DNA of 25,258 bases from Desulfonatronospira sp964577315. Its GTDB lineage: Bacteria; Desulfobacterota; Desulfovibrionia; Desulfovibrionales; Desulfonatronovibrionaceae. Position 1 is the first letter of the stretch. Each line of letters starts with the position of its first letter. Made by a program: the position numbers and the translations under genes. The notes beneath the pieces are model-generated. The model was not told the DNA's origin and made no database searches. It saw only the letters and a program-made list of their open reading frames with translations. The stretch lies in assembly GCA_964577315.1 (NCBI GenBank), contig CAZNYT010000025.1, positions 1 to 25,258 on the forward strand, in the 5' to 3' direction. Positions 23,187-25,258 of the stretch are shown in pieces.

Positions 23187-24596
23187 ATGGAATATTACCT
23201 TCCTTCCCGAAAAAAAACCCGGATAAGGTTCAAGCGCAAGCGGAGCCGAAGGCCTGTCTGGCTATTCGGACTCTGCGCGCTCTTTTTGACGGTTTTTTTC
23301 TGGAAGCCGGACATGTTACCCTTGGACCGGGCTAAGTCCCTTGTTCAGGATCAGGCTGAGGAAATATTCACTACTGAGACCACCCCTTCTGGGCCACAAG
23401 AACCCTCCCAGCGATTGCAACTGGAACCCATAAAGCTCCCGGAAGCCCTAAAAAAGGCACAATCCCGCAAATCCCCGGATATTCAGGAAAAGGTACTCTC
23501 AATCTCTTCCGGTGACACTCTAATTAAGGTGCTGGTGGAGGCTGGTCTATCCAGACAGAAAGCCCACGAGCTCATATCCGCCACAGAAGAGGTTTTCTCC
23601 CCCAGACGCATCAAACAGGGAAACGAGATAGTCCTGGCACACAAGAAAACGGACCAGGAGTCAGAGTTTCACGAGATGAGGCTTAAGCTGGATGTATCCA
23701 GGGAAATAGTGGTGGAAAACTGTTCTCAAGAGGGCTACCTGGCCAGGGAAATAGAACATCAATTTGAGAGCAGACCAGTCCTGGCAGAGGCTGAAATAAA
23801 CTCCAGCCTGTACCAGGCAGCGATTCAAGCCGGTATTCCCTTGCCAATACTTTGGCAAGCCATCCAGGCCTATTCCTTCAGCGTGGATTTTCAGCGCGAC
23901 ATCCGGCCCGGAGACAGCATTGAGATGGTTTACCAGGAAAAAATAGACGAGCACGGGGATGTGGTGAAAAGCGGCTCTGTGCTGCACGCCACCTTGAACA
24001 CCGGAGACAGGGAGCTGCCCATTTACCGCTACCAGACCGACAATGGCCAGGCAGACTTTTTCGATCCCCAGGGGGAGTCCGTGCGCAAGACCCTCATGGT
24101 CACCCCCATCGACGGGGCCAGGGTAAGCTCGGGATATGGTCAGCGCACCCATCCCATCCAGGGATACAGCCATTTTCACCCTGGTTTGGACTTTGCAGCC
24201 CCGCACGGAACCCCCATCATGGCCGCCGGGGACGGTGTAGTGGAATACGCCGGGCGCAAGGGCGGATATGGCCACTATATCCGGATCCGACATCCTAATG
24301 AGTACAAGACGGTATACGCCCACATGAGCAGATACGCCTCAGGGATAAGCCAGGGAGCTCGGATGCAACAGGGGGAAACCATCGGATACGTCGGAACCAC
24401 AGGCAATGCTACCGGACCTCACCTGCATTACGAAGTCCTTCGCCGAGGGGAGCATGTAAACCCTGCAGAAGTGGACACCCCTTCCACCAGGACCCTGGAG
24501 GGAGAGGAACTGGAGCGCTTTTTGGAGGCCAAAAGGGATTTGGATAAGCTGCACGCAAGTCTTCAGGACAGGAAGAAAATGGCCAGGAAAGATTAG
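23187..24596 (+). CDS. M23 family envelope metallopeptidase (MepM-like)
   Basis: This protein probably cuts peptide crosslinks in periplasmic peptidoglycan to allow wall growth or septum splitting. The 469-residue protein has a basic N terminus, one membrane anchor (about 24-40), a LysM/OapA-like domain (about 103-152, with SSGDTLIKVLVEAG), a linker domain and an M23 domain (about 305-427). Zinc ligands are His331 and Asp335 (HPGLD) and His414, with His378 and His412 at the catalytic positions, so it looks active rather than a pseudo-enzyme activator such as EnvC. The domain order matches MepM. A helical tail follows (437-469). GGGGAG 8 bases before the ATG supports the start. Confidence 0.9.
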   Translation: MEYYLPSRKKTRIRFKRKRSRRPVWLFGLCALFLTVFFWKPDMLPLDRAKSLVQDQAEEIFTTETTPSGPQEPSQRLQLEPIKLPEALKKAQSRKSPDIQEKVLSISSGDTLIKVLVEAGLSRQKAHELISATEEVFSPRRIKQGNEIVLAHKKTDQESEFHEMRLKLDVSREIVVENCSQEGYLAREIEHQFESRPVLAEAEINSSLYQAAIQAGIPLPILWQAIQAYSFSVDFQRDIRPGDSIEMVYQEKIDEHGDVVKSGSVLHATLNTGDRELPIYRYQTDNGQADFFDPQGESVRKTLMVTPIDGARVSSGYGQRTHPIQGYSHFHPGLDFAAPHGTPIMAAGDGVVEYAGRKGGYGHYIRIRHPNEYKTVYAHMSRYASGISQGARMQQGETIGYVGTTGNATGPHLHYEVLRRGEHVNPAEVDTPSTRTLEGEELERFLEAKRDLDKLHASLQDRKKMARKD

Positions 24597-24633
24597 GATT
24601 ATCGCAAATTTCACCATATTTTGCGGATAATCC
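24596..24633. repeat. Stem-loop overlapping the M23 gene stop codon
   Basis: GGATTATCGCAAA (24596-24608) pairs with TTTGCGGATAATCC (24620-24633), a 13-pair stem with one bulge and an 11-base loop. No T tract follows on the plus strand (CCG and then eight A), so it is not a standard intrinsic terminator. It may protect the mRNA 3' end or act with another factor. Confidence 0.6.
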
Positions 24634-24657
24634 CCGAAAAAAAAGCCTTAAAAGTCT

Positions 24658-25206
24658 ATGCCAGACCACAGCCACTATGCTCCGGAAGAATTTCTAAGAG
24701 ACAACCTCCACCATTTTTTATCCGCTAAATTGCCTGGACCGGTGCTGGATTTGGCTTGCGGTTCCGGGCATAACGGCCTTTTTCTAGCCGGGTATGGATT
24801 GGAAGTCCACTTCTGGGACAAAGACCGCGCAAACCTGGAAAAAATAGCCTCCTTGGGCCGCTCCCAAAACTTGAGAGTATACACCAAGGAAGTAGACTTT
24901 GAGTCTGCTCGTGAATCCCCTTTACCCCGCCAAACTTTTGGAGCAATACTCGTTTTCAGGTATCTGCACCGTCCTCTGATCCCAGGGATTAAAGAAGCCC
25001 TATGTCCCGGAGGGATAATCATGTACCAGACTTTTACCATCCACCAGGCCAGAGTAGGGAAACCTCGAAACCCGGATTTCCTGCTGCGGGACAATGAGCT
25101 CAAGGCATGGTTTAGCTCCTGGGAGATTCTGCACCACTCCCAGGGACCCAGGTACAACCCTTTGCAATACCTAGCCCAACTCATTGCCCAGAAGCCCGGG
25201 AATTAA
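24658..25206 (+). CDS. Small class I SAM-dependent methyltransferase (TehB-like)
   Basis: The 182-residue protein has the SAM-binding motif I LDLACGSGHNGLFLA (30-44), an acidic residue in the next strand (WDKD, 53-56) and motif IV-like GAILVFRYLHRPLIPGI (95-111). The segment PRNPDFLLRDNEL (136-148) recalls TehB-type and related small methyltransferases. The substrate cannot be told from sequence. It begins 61 bases after the M23 gene, with no clear Shine-Dalgarno sequence, behind a stem-loop, so it may be part of the same transcript. Confidence 0.8.
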   Translation: MPDHSHYAPEEFLRDNLHHFLSAKLPGPVLDLACGSGHNGLFLAGYGLEVHFWDKDRANLEKIASLGRSQNLRVYTKEVDFESARESPLPRQTFGAILVFRYLHRPLIPGIKEALCPGGIIMYQTFTIHQARVGKPRNPDFLLRDNELKAWFSSWEILHHSQGPRYNPLQYLAQLIAQKPGN

Positions 25207-25210
25207 ATAT

Positions 25211-25228
25211 CTTAGGCTTGGGCCTAAG
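25211..25228 (+). terminator. Hairpin after the methyltransferase gene
   Basis: CTTAGGC (25211-25217) and GCCTAAG (25222-25228) form a perfect 7-pair stem with a 4-base loop, 4 bases after the stop codon. The tail CAGATTTGG is poor in T, so termination would be weak or factor assisted. It may mark the end of the transcription unit. Confidence 0.4.
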
Positions 25229-25258
25229 CAGATTTGGTGAATAGTTACAAGTTTTTAA

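Noticed and set aside
24596..24633. Intrinsic terminator for the M23 gene
   Set aside because: The stem is good, but A residues rather than T follow it on the plus strand, and on the minus strand the T tract lies before the stem.

Overview
The window looks like chromosomal DNA of a Gram-negative bacterium, most likely of the Desulfovibrionales type (Desulfobacterota, sulfate reducers). This is inferred from three things: the protein sequences, a complete division and cell wall (dcw) cluster headed by mraZ with pyruvate kinase divergently beside it, and a radical SAM gene directly after ftsZ. MurE carries the DNPR motif of meso-diaminopimelate ligases, so the peptidoglycan is DAP type. Taxonomy is inference, since no rRNA gene is present.

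Layout. Bases 1-54 hold the end of a dispersed repeat, followed by queD (83-469, +). Convergent to it is a minus-strand pair, pyruvate kinase (1478-2884) then a degenerate HD-GYP-like protein (470-1474). A 313-base divergent spacer (2885-3197) holds a structured pyk leader on the minus strand and the mraZ promoter with three GTGG boxes at exact 10-base spacing, the MraZ operator. mraZ (3198-3653) is then cut off from the rest of its cluster by a 487-base spacer full of repeats. From 4141 to 20506 all genes are on the plus strand: rsmH, ftsL-like, ftsI (with a PASTA domain), murE, murF, mraY, murD, ftsW, murG, murC, murB, ftsQ, ftsA, ftsZ. Most are separated by less than 30 bases, and several overlap by 4 bases. 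No ddl gene lies in the cluster. Downstream are a B12-domain-like radical SAM protein, a MoaD/ThiS-like protein, a small conserved protein, an M23 envelope endopeptidase and a small methyltransferase.

How it works together. MurC, D, E and F build the UDP-MurNAc pentapeptide from the product of MurB. MraY and MurG make lipids I and II. FtsW and FtsI polymerise and crosslink septal peptidoglycan. FtsQ and FtsL connect them to the FtsA/FtsZ ring. The M23 peptidase probably trims crosslinks.

The least explained signal is the modular repeat in the mraZ-rsmH gap: direct repeats, a 201-base imperfect inverted repeat, and a third copy at the left edge of the window that preserves the same two blocks at the same 7-base spacing. 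Other points of interest are two copies of the C-terminal partner-binding motif in FtsZ, a catalytically dead-looking HD-GYP domain coupled to pyk, and a terminator-like hairpin in the pyk leader.
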